Shown: piece after piece, positions 52,293 through 59,965 of the stretch
How the letters are laid out: each line of letters opens with the position of its first letter
Numbering within the stretch: the first letter of the stretch is position 1
Origin: an uncultured Burkholderiales bacterium
GTDB lineage: Bacteria > Pseudomonadota > Gammaproteobacteria > Burkholderiales > Burkholderiaceae_C
DNA: 64,000 bases
Direction: 5' to 3'
Assembly: GCA_903871545.1 (NCBI GenBank)
Contig: CAIQHG010000068.1
Span: forward strand, 23,452 to 87,451
Translations under genes and position numbers: made by a program
The notes under the pieces: generated by a model
The model's database searches: none
Told to the model about the DNA's origin: nothing
Seen by the model: only the letters and a program-made list of their open reading frames with translations

Positions 52293-52613
52293 TCATAGTT
52301 GGCTAAAAGCTTGTAACGATTGAATTTGGAATTTTAATTCGGCTATATGCTCTAAATACTGCATGCAGATGACTACCGAGAAAAGATCCAGGTCATAGTC
52401 TCTGCGTTGCTGACAAGCACTTTGCAAAAGAGACAGCATTTGGGCTGAATAAAAAGCTTGGTTTTCTTCTTCTTCGCCCTCTGATTTGATGGCACCGTAA
52501 TCAATCAACTCTTGCGTCTCCTCATGGCTTAACTCACACAATTTTGCAACCTCAGAAAAAGTGAACCGTCCCACTTCCTCAACAGCTACCGCTTTAATGA
52601 TTTGAAGTGTCAT
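52293..52613 (-). CDS. cbpM: CbpM-like chaperone modulator
   Basis: A 106-residue MerR-like protein: FTFSEVAKLCELSHEETQEL followed by IDYGAI is the winged-helix-like N-terminus, and the rest is helical (DYDLDLFSVVICMQYLEHIA). In E. coli CbpM binds the J domain of CbpA and inhibits it. The gene overlaps cbpA by four bases (ATGA), the arrangement known for the pair. Confidence 0.82.
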   Translation of the reverse strand: MTLQIIKAVAVEEVGRFTFSEVAKLCELSHEETQELIDYGAIKSEGEEEENQAFYSAQMLSLLQSACQQRRDYDLDLFSVVICMQYLEHIAELKFQIQSLQAFSQL

Positions 52614-53527
52614 GATGTTCCTTTTGAAATAGTTTTGCGCGGCGAAAACTTTGAAATCTCAGCCAGTTGTTGAAACAGCTTGCGCTCTTCGTGCGAGACT
52701 TCATGAGGTGTTTCAATGTGAATCACCGCAAATAGATCCCCTCTTGAGCCCTTTCCTGCCGGTAGCCCTCTTGCCTTGATGCGTAGCTTTTGACCAAAAC
52801 GTGAGCCCAGCGGAATCGTCAATAAAACCGGTTCCTCTAAAGTCGTAATTTCTATTTCACAGCCGAGTACAGCCTCCCACGGCGTAAGTGCAAGTTCAAA
52901 ATATAAGTCGCTACCGATGGGCTTGAACACGGCATGGGGTTTGAGTTCTACGTGCAAATAAATGTCCCCGTTTGGGCCGCCGTTAAATCCCTCACCTCCC
53001 ATGCCAGGTAAGCGGATTTTTTTGCCTTGACTGACACCTGGCGGGATTCGAACCTCAAGTTCTCGCTCTTGCCCGTTATCTTGCAACTTCAAATGCAAAA
53101 GGGTGCCTCCAAGTGCTTCGTTCAAGGTGATTTGGACGGTATCTTGAAAGTCTCGGCCTGCAGCGGAATGAGCCGTTGAGCGCCCGTTGCCAGATCGCCG
53201 CCCAAGCGAGGCCAATAAGTCGGCCAAGTCCATTTGATCGAACTGCGCATCTGAGCCTTGGTATTGGTATTGCTCCCGCCACTGGGGTGGGGCAGAAAAG
53301 TCGGATCCCTCAGAGGATTGGCCTAAAGCATCGTAAGCAGCCCTTTTTTGGGGGTCTTTAAGGGTTGCGTAGGCTTGAGCTGCATCTTTGAATTTGCTTT
53401 CAGCATCAACTGCTTTTGACCTGTCGGGGTGGTGCGCCTTGGCTAATTGTCGGTAAGCCTTCTTAATCTGTTCAAGATTCGCATCTCGTGGCACGCCCAG
53501 CACTGCGTAATAGTCTTTGAATTTCAT
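52610..53527 (-). CDS. cbpA: DnaJ-class co-chaperone CbpA
   Basis: A 305-residue class II J-protein. The J domain has YYAVLGVPRDANLEQIKKAY and HHPDRSKAVDAE (HPD at about residues 33-35). A glycine/phenylalanine-poor linker leads to two beta-barrel substrate-binding domains (VRIPPGVSQGKKIRLPGMGG and PHAVFKPIGSDLYFELALTP), without the zinc-finger domain of DnaJ. CbpA stimulates DnaK and binds curved DNA. It follows a DUF2789 gene by 12 bases and overlaps cbpM. Confidence 0.92.
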   Translation of the reverse strand: MKFKDYYAVLGVPRDANLEQIKKAYRQLAKAHHPDRSKAVDAESKFKDAAQAYATLKDPQKRAAYDALGQSSEGSDFSAPPQWREQYQYQGSDAQFDQMDLADLLASLGRRSGNGRSTAHSAAGRDFQDTVQITLNEALGGTLLHLKLQDNGQERELEVRIPPGVSQGKKIRLPGMGGEGFNGGPNGDIYLHVELKPHAVFKPIGSDLYFELALTPWEAVLGCEIEITTLEEPVLLTIPLGSRFGQKLRIKARGLPAGKGSRGDLFAVIHIETPHEVSHEERKLFQQLAEISKFSPRKTISKGTS

Positions 53528-53539
53528 GAGAAAGCGTCT

Positions 53540-53809
53540 TTAAGTTGAGGCAGCATGTGGGGACACTCCAAAATACGAGCCTCGCACGGCAATATTGAGC
53601 TGATCAACCACCACCGCCCAGTCTGCGTCCAGTTGAATTTTTTCCCGCAAAAAAGTAGCTTGGCTTGTAGTCCAAAAGGGGGCCTCTTCGAGCCTGATCA
53701 GGTCATTTAAGGGAGAGTTTTTAGCGATGAAGGACTGAATACTAAGAGCGTCAGATGGCAAACCAAGTTGTTCAAACAACTCCCTAAATCTATGATACGT
53801 GGTGTCCAT
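53540..53809 (-). CDS. DUF2789 family protein
   Basis: An 89-residue protein matching DUF2789: MDTTYHRFRELFEQLGLPSD at the start, then FIAKNSPLNDLIRLEEAPFW and TFLREKIQLDADWAVVVDQL. It is small, soluble and uncharacterised. It is the first gene in the cbpA-cbpM transcript. Confidence 0.8.
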   Translation of the reverse strand: MDTTYHRFRELFEQLGLPSDALSIQSFIAKNSPLNDLIRLEEAPFWTTSQATFLREKIQLDADWAVVVDQLNIAVRGSYFGVSPHAAST

Positions 53810-54187
53810 TTTCTTATCTGGTTTTGCGGCAGTTAAGTCCGCGGTACAAAATTTTTATCTGCTCTTGAAAATATAGAGTAGCTACTTGGGATCATTTCTA
53901 TGTCTTTTTTTCACTTCTACTGAGTTGATCTGAGCAGTTCTAGGGTGCTTGGATTGTGTTTTGGTATCAGTATGATTTTTCCTAAGAACAATAAGTGGTT
54001 GAAGTTTGAGACAAAGTGCATCGCCTTAAATCTTGCTTGGATGCTTGAGTGTTTGATAGGTTAGTTACTTTTTCAATCCAATGTACACATCTATAGCAAC
54101 TACCACAGTGTGTTGGCGCACATCCTAAGCATTTGTCTTAACTTTTCAATTAAATCCCTTTGAATTAACTCCCTTTGTAATAGTGAC
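53810..54187. other. intergenic with 15-bp repeat
   Basis: Carries the promoter of the DUF2789-cbpA-cbpM operon on its left side and the end of the oxidase operon on its right. Only the repeat at 54148-54177 stands out. Confidence 0.4.
54148..54177. repeat. 15-bp tandem repeat (x2)
   Basis: AATTAAATCCCTTTG followed by AATTAACTCCCTTTG, one mismatch, directly downstream of the oxidase operon. Confidence 0.78.
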
Positions 54188-54781
54188 TTATGTCAAATTA
54201 GAAGGAGAGTTCAAATCTGAAATTGATTTTGATTTCATCTTTAAAAAAAACCAAATAATTGCAAGGCTAATTGCGATTAATATTAAGCCCTGACCCGCTA
54301 AAACCTGTGAATTCAGGGTATACACATTGCACAATCTATTTTCGCTGTTAAGAAAAAAGAAGCCAATGCCAATCATCATGGAAATAAAAAATCCCAAGAA
54401 GAAAATTTGGATCACAGTCGTGGCTTTTTTAAAAGATACCTTGATTAAATAACCACAAATAACCAGCGATACAATTTTTGCAATATCGTACCTCCAGTCA
54501 ATAATTGCTTTATCTACGGATAAAGGAAGCATCCAATATGCAAGTATCGTTTGAGCAATAAAAAAACTTGTTAATCCAAAAAGATTCGCTTTAAAGAAAA
54601 TCTGAGGAAACGATTTATAAAAGTATTTAAAAGATGCTCCTGCTAAAATTAGCAAAGGCATTTGAAAATCCATGTGCCAAAACATATTATTAATAATCAG
54701 TGTTCGCATAGGCCACATCGACATCAAGGCTGCGCATAATAAGCAGGTAAAAGCGAAATAGTTTGCTTTAAATCTTGGCAT
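54188..54781 (-). CDS. six-helix membrane protein, last gene of oxidase operon
   Basis: About 197 residues from the ATG at 54781, which overlaps the SCO gene by 14 bases. Six or so hydrophobic helices, with NNMFWHMDFQMPLLILAGAS near residue 28 and a Lys-rich cytosolic tail. I do not recognise a family. The HM..Q.PLLILAG segment resembles the first helix region of CtaG-like oxidase assembly factors, but this is weak. Its position after CcoN, CcoO, cytochrome c and SCO suggests a part in oxidase assembly or haem/copper handling. Confidence 0.6.
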   Translation of the reverse strand: MPRFKANYFAFTCLLCAALMSMWPMRTLIINNMFWHMDFQMPLLILAGASFKYFYKSFPQIFFKANLFGLTSFFIAQTILAYWMLPLSVDKAIIDWRYDIAKIVSLVICGYLIKVSFKKATTVIQIFFLGFFISMMIGIGFFFLNSENRLCNVYTLNSQVLAGQGLILIAISLAIIWFFLKMKSKSISDLNSPSNLT

Positions 54782-55433
54782 CGAAGATTGTTTTTTGGAG
54801 TACTTCAAAGAGCTCATCAACGTCATCTAGAGCAGATATTTTTATTAGTTCTCCATTGGGGTCAATTAAGTGCAATGAAACGTTATGGTCTAAGTCTCCA
54901 AGCGGTGAGGCCTTAACAACGTAAATTCCGAAACCCTGCAGCATAGACTTTAAGTCTGTAGAATTTTGAAGCGTCATAAGGCTCCATATAAGCTCGTCAG
55001 AGCCTATATTTTTGGCATATATTTTTAAAGCATCAATATCGTCGTGTTTGGGATCAAAACTGATGGAGATCAATCTCACTTTTTTTTCTAAATTCGCATC
55101 TTTTATTCTTTGCTGTAGCAAATCAAATGCAAATGCCTGAGCCGTACAAATTGTTATGCATGATGTGTAAAAAAAATCTAAAACCACATAGCGTCCGTCA
55201 CTTTGAATAGCGTCTCTCAAAAATAGACTCCGCCCACTCGTGTCAATTAATGCAAGATTAACGACCGCCTCTGCTTTAATTTGTATTCGGTGTCTCCTAA
55301 ATCCCTCGGTCGTGAAGGATCTCCCCATATCCGTTACATACAGCAGTAAGCTCATTCCAATAAGCAGTGCTGTTGCCGATGCTAAAAATGTCAAAGCTAA
55401 ATCGTTAAGTACCGGATTTAATTTCTTCTGCAT
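54768..55433 (-). CDS. SCO1/SenC copper chaperone family protein
   Basis: A 221-residue membrane-anchored thioredoxin-fold protein. One N-terminal helix (LALTFLASATALLIGMSLLLY), then FFYTSCITICTAQAFAFDLL with the CxxxC copper site (TSCITIC), LISISFDPKHDDIDALKIYA, and the conserved third ligand in LDHNVSLHLIDPNGE. SCO proteins insert or reduce the copper centre of haem-copper oxidases. Since a cbb3-like oxidase has only CuB, this one probably serves CuB. The start overlaps the cytochrome gene by 29 bases. Confidence 0.87.
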   Translation of the reverse strand: MQKKLNPVLNDLALTFLASATALLIGMSLLLYVTDMGRSFTTEGFRRHRIQIKAEAVVNLALIDTSGRSLFLRDAIQSDGRYVVLDFFYTSCITICTAQAFAFDLLQQRIKDANLEKKVRLISISFDPKHDDIDALKIYAKNIGSDELIWSLMTLQNSTDLKSMLQGFGIYVVKASPLGDLDHNVSLHLIDPNGELIKISALDDVDELFEVLQKTIFDAKI

Positions 55434-56016
55434 TTTTGTAGGGAGCAGATCTTGCTTTGGTCATATCTCTTTGTCTTTTCACTAAACCCTCGTCTATCAC
55501 GGGCTCATTATTTCCCCAATCTGAGCGTATGTAGGAAGTAACAGCAGCGATTTCACCGTCCGATAAACTGCTCCATCCTGGCATTGCACCTTTGTACGTT
55601 ACCTCATTGACCTTTAACTCCCCTTCAATTCCGTGTAACAAGATGTTTGTAAGCGAAACTGGGTCACCCTTTACCCATTCAGAGCCTGCAAGTGGAGGAA
55701 AAACCCCAGGCAAACCAAGTCCCGTTGCTTGGTGACATGCAGAGCATTTCCCAATAAAAATCTGTTTGCCGTTGACAGAGGTTGAAGACGGCACTGCACC
55801 CTCAACTGCGGGTCTGAGAAGGGAGACAGTTCTTTGATCGCCGTACTCTGTATGCACACCAGAAGGCGTTATAACGATATAAAACCCCCCCCACATTGCC
55901 ATAGCCCCTAAGAGCATCGTAAATATCCAAGGAAGTGGTCGCATGCCTTCGGCTGGATCCATTTTCTCCCGCTGTATTTGCTCGTTGTATTTCGTTTCAT
56001 TGCTTTTATTGTTCAT
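55405..56016 (-). CDS. membrane-anchored monohaem cytochrome c (oxidase subunit)
   Basis: A 203-residue protein. A single helix at about 30-50 (PWIFTMLLGAMAMWGGFYIV) anchors a periplasmic class I cytochrome domain with GKCSACHQATGLGLPGVFPP (CxxCH) near residue 90 and axial Met in YKGAMPGW near 142. In canonical cbb3 oxidases CcoP carries two c-haems; this subunit has only one, so it is a CcoP substitute or an independent electron donor. It lies 14 bases after ccoO. Confidence 0.85.
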   Translation of the reverse strand: MNNKSNETKYNEQIQREKMDPAEGMRPLPWIFTMLLGAMAMWGGFYIVITPSGVHTEYGDQRTVSLLRPAVEGAVPSSTSVNGKQIFIGKCSACHQATGLGLPGVFPPLAGSEWVKGDPVSLTNILLHGIEGELKVNEVTYKGAMPGWSSLSDGEIAAVTSYIRSDWGNNEPVIDEGLVKRQRDMTKARSAPYKNAEEIKSGT

Positions 56017-56030
56017 ATGAAAACCAAAAT

Positions 56031-56663
56031 TTAATTACCATCCCGAGTTTCTCTTGACTCAGATTTCAAGGCCGGATATGTGTGATCAAGAGATTGCAAA
56101 TATTTGACCAAGGACAGAACCTCGGGACCAGCGATTAGGACCTGACCCTCTTTAATGTATCCAGGCGGCAAATTAACAACTTCTTCGCCCTCTTTCGCTG
56201 GGCCATCTCTAAGCTCGAAGAGAAACGCAAATGAAGGCATGATCGAGCCCGGTGTATAGGCTCTGGGCTGATACAAATGACCTAAATGCCAGTCCTTACT
56301 GGGTTGTCTAGCGCCGATGTTAAATAGATCGGGCCCTGTCCTCATTGTGCCCAGTAAGTGAGGTGTATCGTATTTGTAATCACCCGCAACTGAGGCTCTA
56401 CCCCAACCCCTCTTTGCATCTGGCCCGAGGGAGGGATCTCGGGGTTGCTGTGAGTGGCAGTAGACGCAGCCATTGGCTATGTACACTTTTCTGCCCTTTA
56501 GTTGCTCCTGCGTGTAAGGTTTTAAGCCCTCTGGCGTTTTTATATCCTCAAGTAACAGATAGGGCAACACAACTAACACTGATGTTGCAATTGCAAGAAT
56601 AACCATCGAACCAATAACAATCCTAAGCTCATCCATCTCCCAGTAGACACCCTTATTAAACAT
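56031..56663 (-). CDS. ccoO: cbb3-type oxidase subunit II, CcoO-like monohaem cytochrome
   Basis: A 210-residue CcoO-like subunit. The N-terminal helix (IVIGSMVILAIATSVLVVLP) is followed by NGCVYCHSQQPRDPSLGPDA (CxxCH near residue 66) and the CcoO hallmarks GWGRASVAGDYKYDTPHLLG, TMRTGPDLFNIGARQ and YTPGSIMPSFAFLF (axial Met). It passes electrons to the CcoN haems. It overlaps ccoN by eight bases. Confidence 0.9.
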   Translation of the reverse strand: MFNKGVYWEMDELRIVIGSMVILAIATSVLVVLPYLLLEDIKTPEGLKPYTQEQLKGRKVYIANGCVYCHSQQPRDPSLGPDAKRGWGRASVAGDYKYDTPHLLGTMRTGPDLFNIGARQPSKDWHLGHLYQPRAYTPGSIMPSFAFLFELRDGPAKEGEEVVNLPPGYIKEGQVLIAGPEVLSLVKYLQSLDHTYPALKSESRETRDGN

Positions 56664-58320
56664 TTTTTGCTCTCCTAGCTGGAAATTTAATCGCTAGTTT
56701 TTGTCCTATTAGGGCAGCGCCTAGTCTTTTAGGGCCAAACTTCCAACTAATAGCAAAGAAATGAAACGCAAACACGAAGTGCCCCATTGTCATCAATGCC
56801 CCGCCGATGGATCTTGCCTGAAGGTACGGTATGGTTAGCGAAACGCTTTGCATAAAAGGCTTATCTGGGTCTTGCATTGATAGTCCTTGAAGCCATCCTC
56901 CAATAGACAAGCCCACTATATAAATAAGGAAACCACTAAATATCAACCAAAAATGTAGAGATATAAGTTTAGGATAAGGCCACTCCCAATTCATAACCCT
57001 GGGCATGATGAAATAAATAGCCCCGAACATAATCATTGAGAAAAAACCGTATAGCCCTAAATGAGCATGGGCAACAGTAAAGTGCGTGAAATGAGTGATC
57101 GAATTGACTGAACGCAGGGCCTCAAGTGAGCCTTGCAAAGACGCTAATGTGTACATCATCGTCCCAAAAACAATGAACCTAAGTGTGGGCGAGTAAATCA
57201 TTGCTTTGAAATGTCCAAGCACTGTCATATGCAGATTTATAGTCACAGCGAATACAGGAATAACCATCATCACACTTTGAACGATTGAAATTGTGATCAA
57301 CCAAGAGGGTACTGGTCCGCCTATTAAATGATGTCCCCCCACTTGGCTATAAAAGAATGCGAGACTCCAAAAACCCAATAGGGACAGGTTATAGGAGTAA
57401 ATCGGCTTTCCCAAAATTTTAGGAATTAAGTAATAAGCAGTTGCTAATGCGATAGGCGTAAACCAAAGACCAAGCACATTGTGACCAAACCACCAATTCA
57501 TAGTTGCTTGTTCTACACCGAAATGCAAGCCAGGGATATTTGCGATTAAAAACAAAATAGGGAACCACAAAAGTCCTGCCGCTATATACCAAACTGAAAC
57601 GTATAAATGTTTTACTTGTCGGTTAAGTAATGTCATCCAAAGGGGGAGCCCGACTAAAGCGCCACCAACAACTAGAAAAATATCAATCTGCCACGGGAAC
57701 TCTAGCCATTCCAAGCCCTCCGAATACCCGAGTGCGATGGATATCACGCCAAGAAAAACGCCTATCGTCCATAGGCACCCCCCAATAACCGCGTACTTTG
57801 CTCCTAAAAGTCGAGTCTTAAGTAACCTTGGTATTAACCATACAGTAACCCCAATGCCAGATAAAGAGCACCACCCATATGCTACTAAATTCAAATGGAT
57901 GGGCCTGATCCGCCCGAAAGTTAACCAACTGAACTGAACAAGCCAATCAGGAGAATGCAGTTTAATAGAGGATATTAAACCGGCTACTGATGCTAAAACT
58001 AGAAAAATAACAGCCAAAGTAAAGCATATTCCAACCACCAAAGAACTCGAAGAATCGGCATCCGCTCTTGCGACTAGCTCCTCTTTTACTAATCCATCAT
58101 CAAACGATATGTGGCCAGTCACCGTTTGTTGCAGCGCTTTTAATTGACTGATGGTGGCGGCAGGATCGTCGACGACGTCTAACTCGTTTTTGTTAAATAT
58201 GGTGAGCGAGGCATTGACGCTGTTGCCAAATAAATCTCTAGACATGGACCAGACGTACAAAAATAGTGCGACCAAGGACATTAGAAATGTTGCCAATAAA
58301 AGAGCTACAGTAAAGTTCAT
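56656..58320 (-). CDS. ccoN: cbb3-type oxidase catalytic subunit, CcoN-like, N-terminally extended
   Basis: A 554-residue membrane protein with 12 core helices plus an extra N-terminal helix. Ligands are in place: H142 (RPIHLNLVAYGW, low-spin haem), H280 (WWFGHNVLG, CuB), Y324 (FFYSQVGGHH, the position of the cross-linked Tyr of cbb3 enzymes), H330/H331 (CuB), and H418/H420 (FTVAHAHLG, haems). Residues 1-30 form another membrane helix followed by about 60 polar residues, recalling a CcoS/FixS-like piece fused to the front. It reduces oxygen (or possibly NO) at the inner membrane. The divergence from classic CcoN means the proton-pumping stoichiometry and haem type are uncertain. Confidence 0.85.
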   Translation of the reverse strand: MNFTVALLLATFLMSLVALFLYVWSMSRDLFGNSVNASLTIFNKNELDVVDDPAATISQLKALQQTVTGHISFDDGLVKEELVARADADSSSSLVVGICFTLAVIFLVLASVAGLISSIKLHSPDWLVQFSWLTFGRIRPIHLNLVAYGWCSLSGIGVTVWLIPRLLKTRLLGAKYAVIGGCLWTIGVFLGVISIALGYSEGLEWLEFPWQIDIFLVVGGALVGLPLWMTLLNRQVKHLYVSVWYIAAGLLWFPILFLIANIPGLHFGVEQATMNWWFGHNVLGLWFTPIALATAYYLIPKILGKPIYSYNLSLLGFWSLAFFYSQVGGHHLIGGPVPSWLITISIVQSVMMVIPVFAVTINLHMTVLGHFKAMIYSPTLRFIVFGTMMYTLASLQGSLEALRSVNSITHFTHFTVAHAHLGLYGFFSMIMFGAIYFIMPRVMNWEWPYPKLISLHFWLIFSGFLIYIVGLSIGGWLQGLSMQDPDKPFMQSVSLTIPYLQARSIGGALMTMGHFVFAFHFFAISWKFGPKRLGAALIGQKLAIKFPARRAKNV

Positions 58321-58806
58321 ATAAATTGACTATTGATTATTTAATGAAAACTTTTGTAAAAGTCCTACAGACTTTCTACCTTTGAGGGCTACTTGTAAAT
58401 ACCGCAGAAAACAGCAAGTCTTTTCAACATAGAAAACTACACTCCCCTAGGGTGCAATGTAGAGACTTGAGCGGGTCAGATGTAAGGTAATTTACTTATA
58501 AATTACTGCTATTAATTACTACAAAAAAGGACTGCAAAAAATAAGTAACAGCGCACTTTAAATTTCGAAAGATTGCTGTTTAATGCGCTGCAAAGTGGAC
58601 TTGAAATATCTTAATCTCCACTAAACAATTCTATATTGTTAGCCACACAATAACCACTTACTGCTCAGCAAAGACTCCAAACTAGCGAGTTTTGTATGTT
58701 ACGTTGACATTTCTCGTCTTGGACTGCGTAATTAGTTTTTACTTAATAGGTTTTATGTTGTCTATAGAACAGAGCAGTTGCAAAAATCAGTTTAGTAAAT
58801 ATGTAT
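58321..58806. promoter_or_regulatory. upstream region of oxidase operon
   Basis: Non-coding AT-rich stretch that should contain the ccoN promoter on the minus strand and the end of the hydrolase transcript. I searched for a TTGAT-N4-ATCAA box and did not find one. No terminator-like stem is obvious. Confidence 0.45.
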
Positions 58807-59727
58807 TTATGCTAAATATTTTCTGAATAAGGCAATCGTCCTATCCCAGGATAATTGAGCGGCACCCGGGTTGTACCTCGGTGTTGAATTGTTATGAAAT
58901 CCGTGCAATGTGTCAGGATATACGAAAGCTTGATAATCTACCCGAGCCTCCTTTAAAGCAGTCTCGTAAGCGGGCCACATCAGATTCATGTTATCGTCTT
59001 TTTCAGCGTAATTAATGAGCATCTGGGCTTTGATTTTAGGAACGCTGGCCGTAGCCGCAGCCGCCCCGTAATAAGGAGCACAAGCCAGAACCTCCGCACC
59101 CATCTCAGCAGCCAAATAATTCGTAGTGCTCCCGCCCCAACAAAATCCAGTGATCCCCAATTTAGCATTGGACAAAGGTAGGGACTTTAAATATCTAGCA
59201 CTGTTGAGCATATCCGTACGCAGTTTTTGTTGGTCTAGACTAGCCTGTAACAATCGACCTTCATCATCATTTCCGGGGTAGCCACCAAGAGGAAAAAGTC
59301 CATCAGGTGCTAGCGCCATAAACCCCTCAACTGCAGCACGTCTAGCAACATCTTCAATGTAAGGATTTAACCCTCGATTTTCATGGATGATCAACACAAC
59401 AGGGAAGGGACCATTTCCGCTTGGTTGTACTAAATAACCGCGCATCTGGCCCGAACTTCCACCAGGTGAGGGGTAAGTGATGTATTTAGCCTTGATCCTG
59501 GGGTCGGTAAATGAAATAGTTTGAGCTTGCACATATCGGGGCAAAAGAGCTTGGGCCATCAAAAGACCTCCCGCTACCAAGGTGCTTGATCGGATTAGAA
59601 ACTCTCGTTTATCCATTGTCCCGTGACAATACTCATCGTATAAGTCGTAGACCTTTTGATCGATTTCTATTTGATTAATCTGCATTTGCTTGTCCCCGGT
59701 AGTTATAAGTTTTGAGCGGTTCATCAT
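58807..59727 (-). CDS. dienelactone hydrolase family protein, exported
   Basis: A 306-residue alpha/beta hydrolase. After a 40-residue N-terminal segment (VYDLYDEYCHGTMDKREFL, typical of this subgroup) there is a signal-like helix (STLVAGGLLMAQALLPRYVQ). The catalytic triad is Cys in ITGFCWGGSTTNY, Asp in NYAEKDDNMN and His in DTLHGFHNNS. ENRGLNPYIEDVARRAA is the oxyanion-side family motif. DLH proteins hydrolyse dienelactone or other lactones/esters; the secreted subgroup's substrate is unknown. Two perfect palindromes lie upstream. Confidence 0.87.
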   Translation of the reverse strand: MMNRSKLITTGDKQMQINQIEIDQKVYDLYDEYCHGTMDKREFLIRSSTLVAGGLLMAQALLPRYVQAQTISFTDPRIKAKYITYPSPGGSSGQMRGYLVQPSGNGPFPVVLIIHENRGLNPYIEDVARRAAVEGFMALAPDGLFPLGGYPGNDDEGRLLQASLDQQKLRTDMLNSARYLKSLPLSNAKLGITGFCWGGSTTNYLAAEMGAEVLACAPYYGAAAATASVPKIKAQMLINYAEKDDNMNLMWPAYETALKEARVDYQAFVYPDTLHGFHNNSTPRYNPGAAQLSWDRTIALFRKYLA

Positions 59728-59828
59728 AGGATTGGATGTTCGTTTATGTATTTTCGCAAATCAGTATAAATCTTTGTTTGACAACACAAGCCATGTACTC
59801 ACCCCAAACTAAAACTGTAACAACAGTA

Positions 59829-59842
59829 GTTGTAATTACAAC
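59829..59842. promoter_or_regulatory. perfect 14-bp palindrome upstream of dienelactone hydrolase gene
   Basis: GTTGTAATTACAAC is fully self-complementary and lies about 100 bases before the hydrolase start. It is a candidate operator for a dimeric repressor or activator. Confidence 0.5.
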
Positions 59843-59910
59843 CAAAGTATTCAAAATACAACGACAGTCTGCTCAGACCATAAATTGCATTAAACCTGCA
59901 TTCAAGCTAC

Positions 59911-59926
59911 CTTTCACGCGTGAAAG
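59911..59926. promoter_or_regulatory. perfect 16-bp palindrome between hydrolase and WYL genes
   Basis: CTTTCACGCGTGAAAG reads the same on both strands. On the plus strand it is followed by TCATTTTTT, terminator-like, but no plus-strand gene precedes it. It could be an operator, or a hairpin at the end of the WYL operon, 40 bases past that gene's stop. Confidence 0.5.
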
Positions 59927-59965
59927 TCATTTTTTAGCTGGAAACGAAACAAAAGCGGCACAGTG

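Noticed and set aside
58321..58806. FNR box for the cbb3-like operon
   Set aside because: TTGACTATTGAT near 58325 lacks the second half-site and does not match TTGAT-N4-ATCAA.
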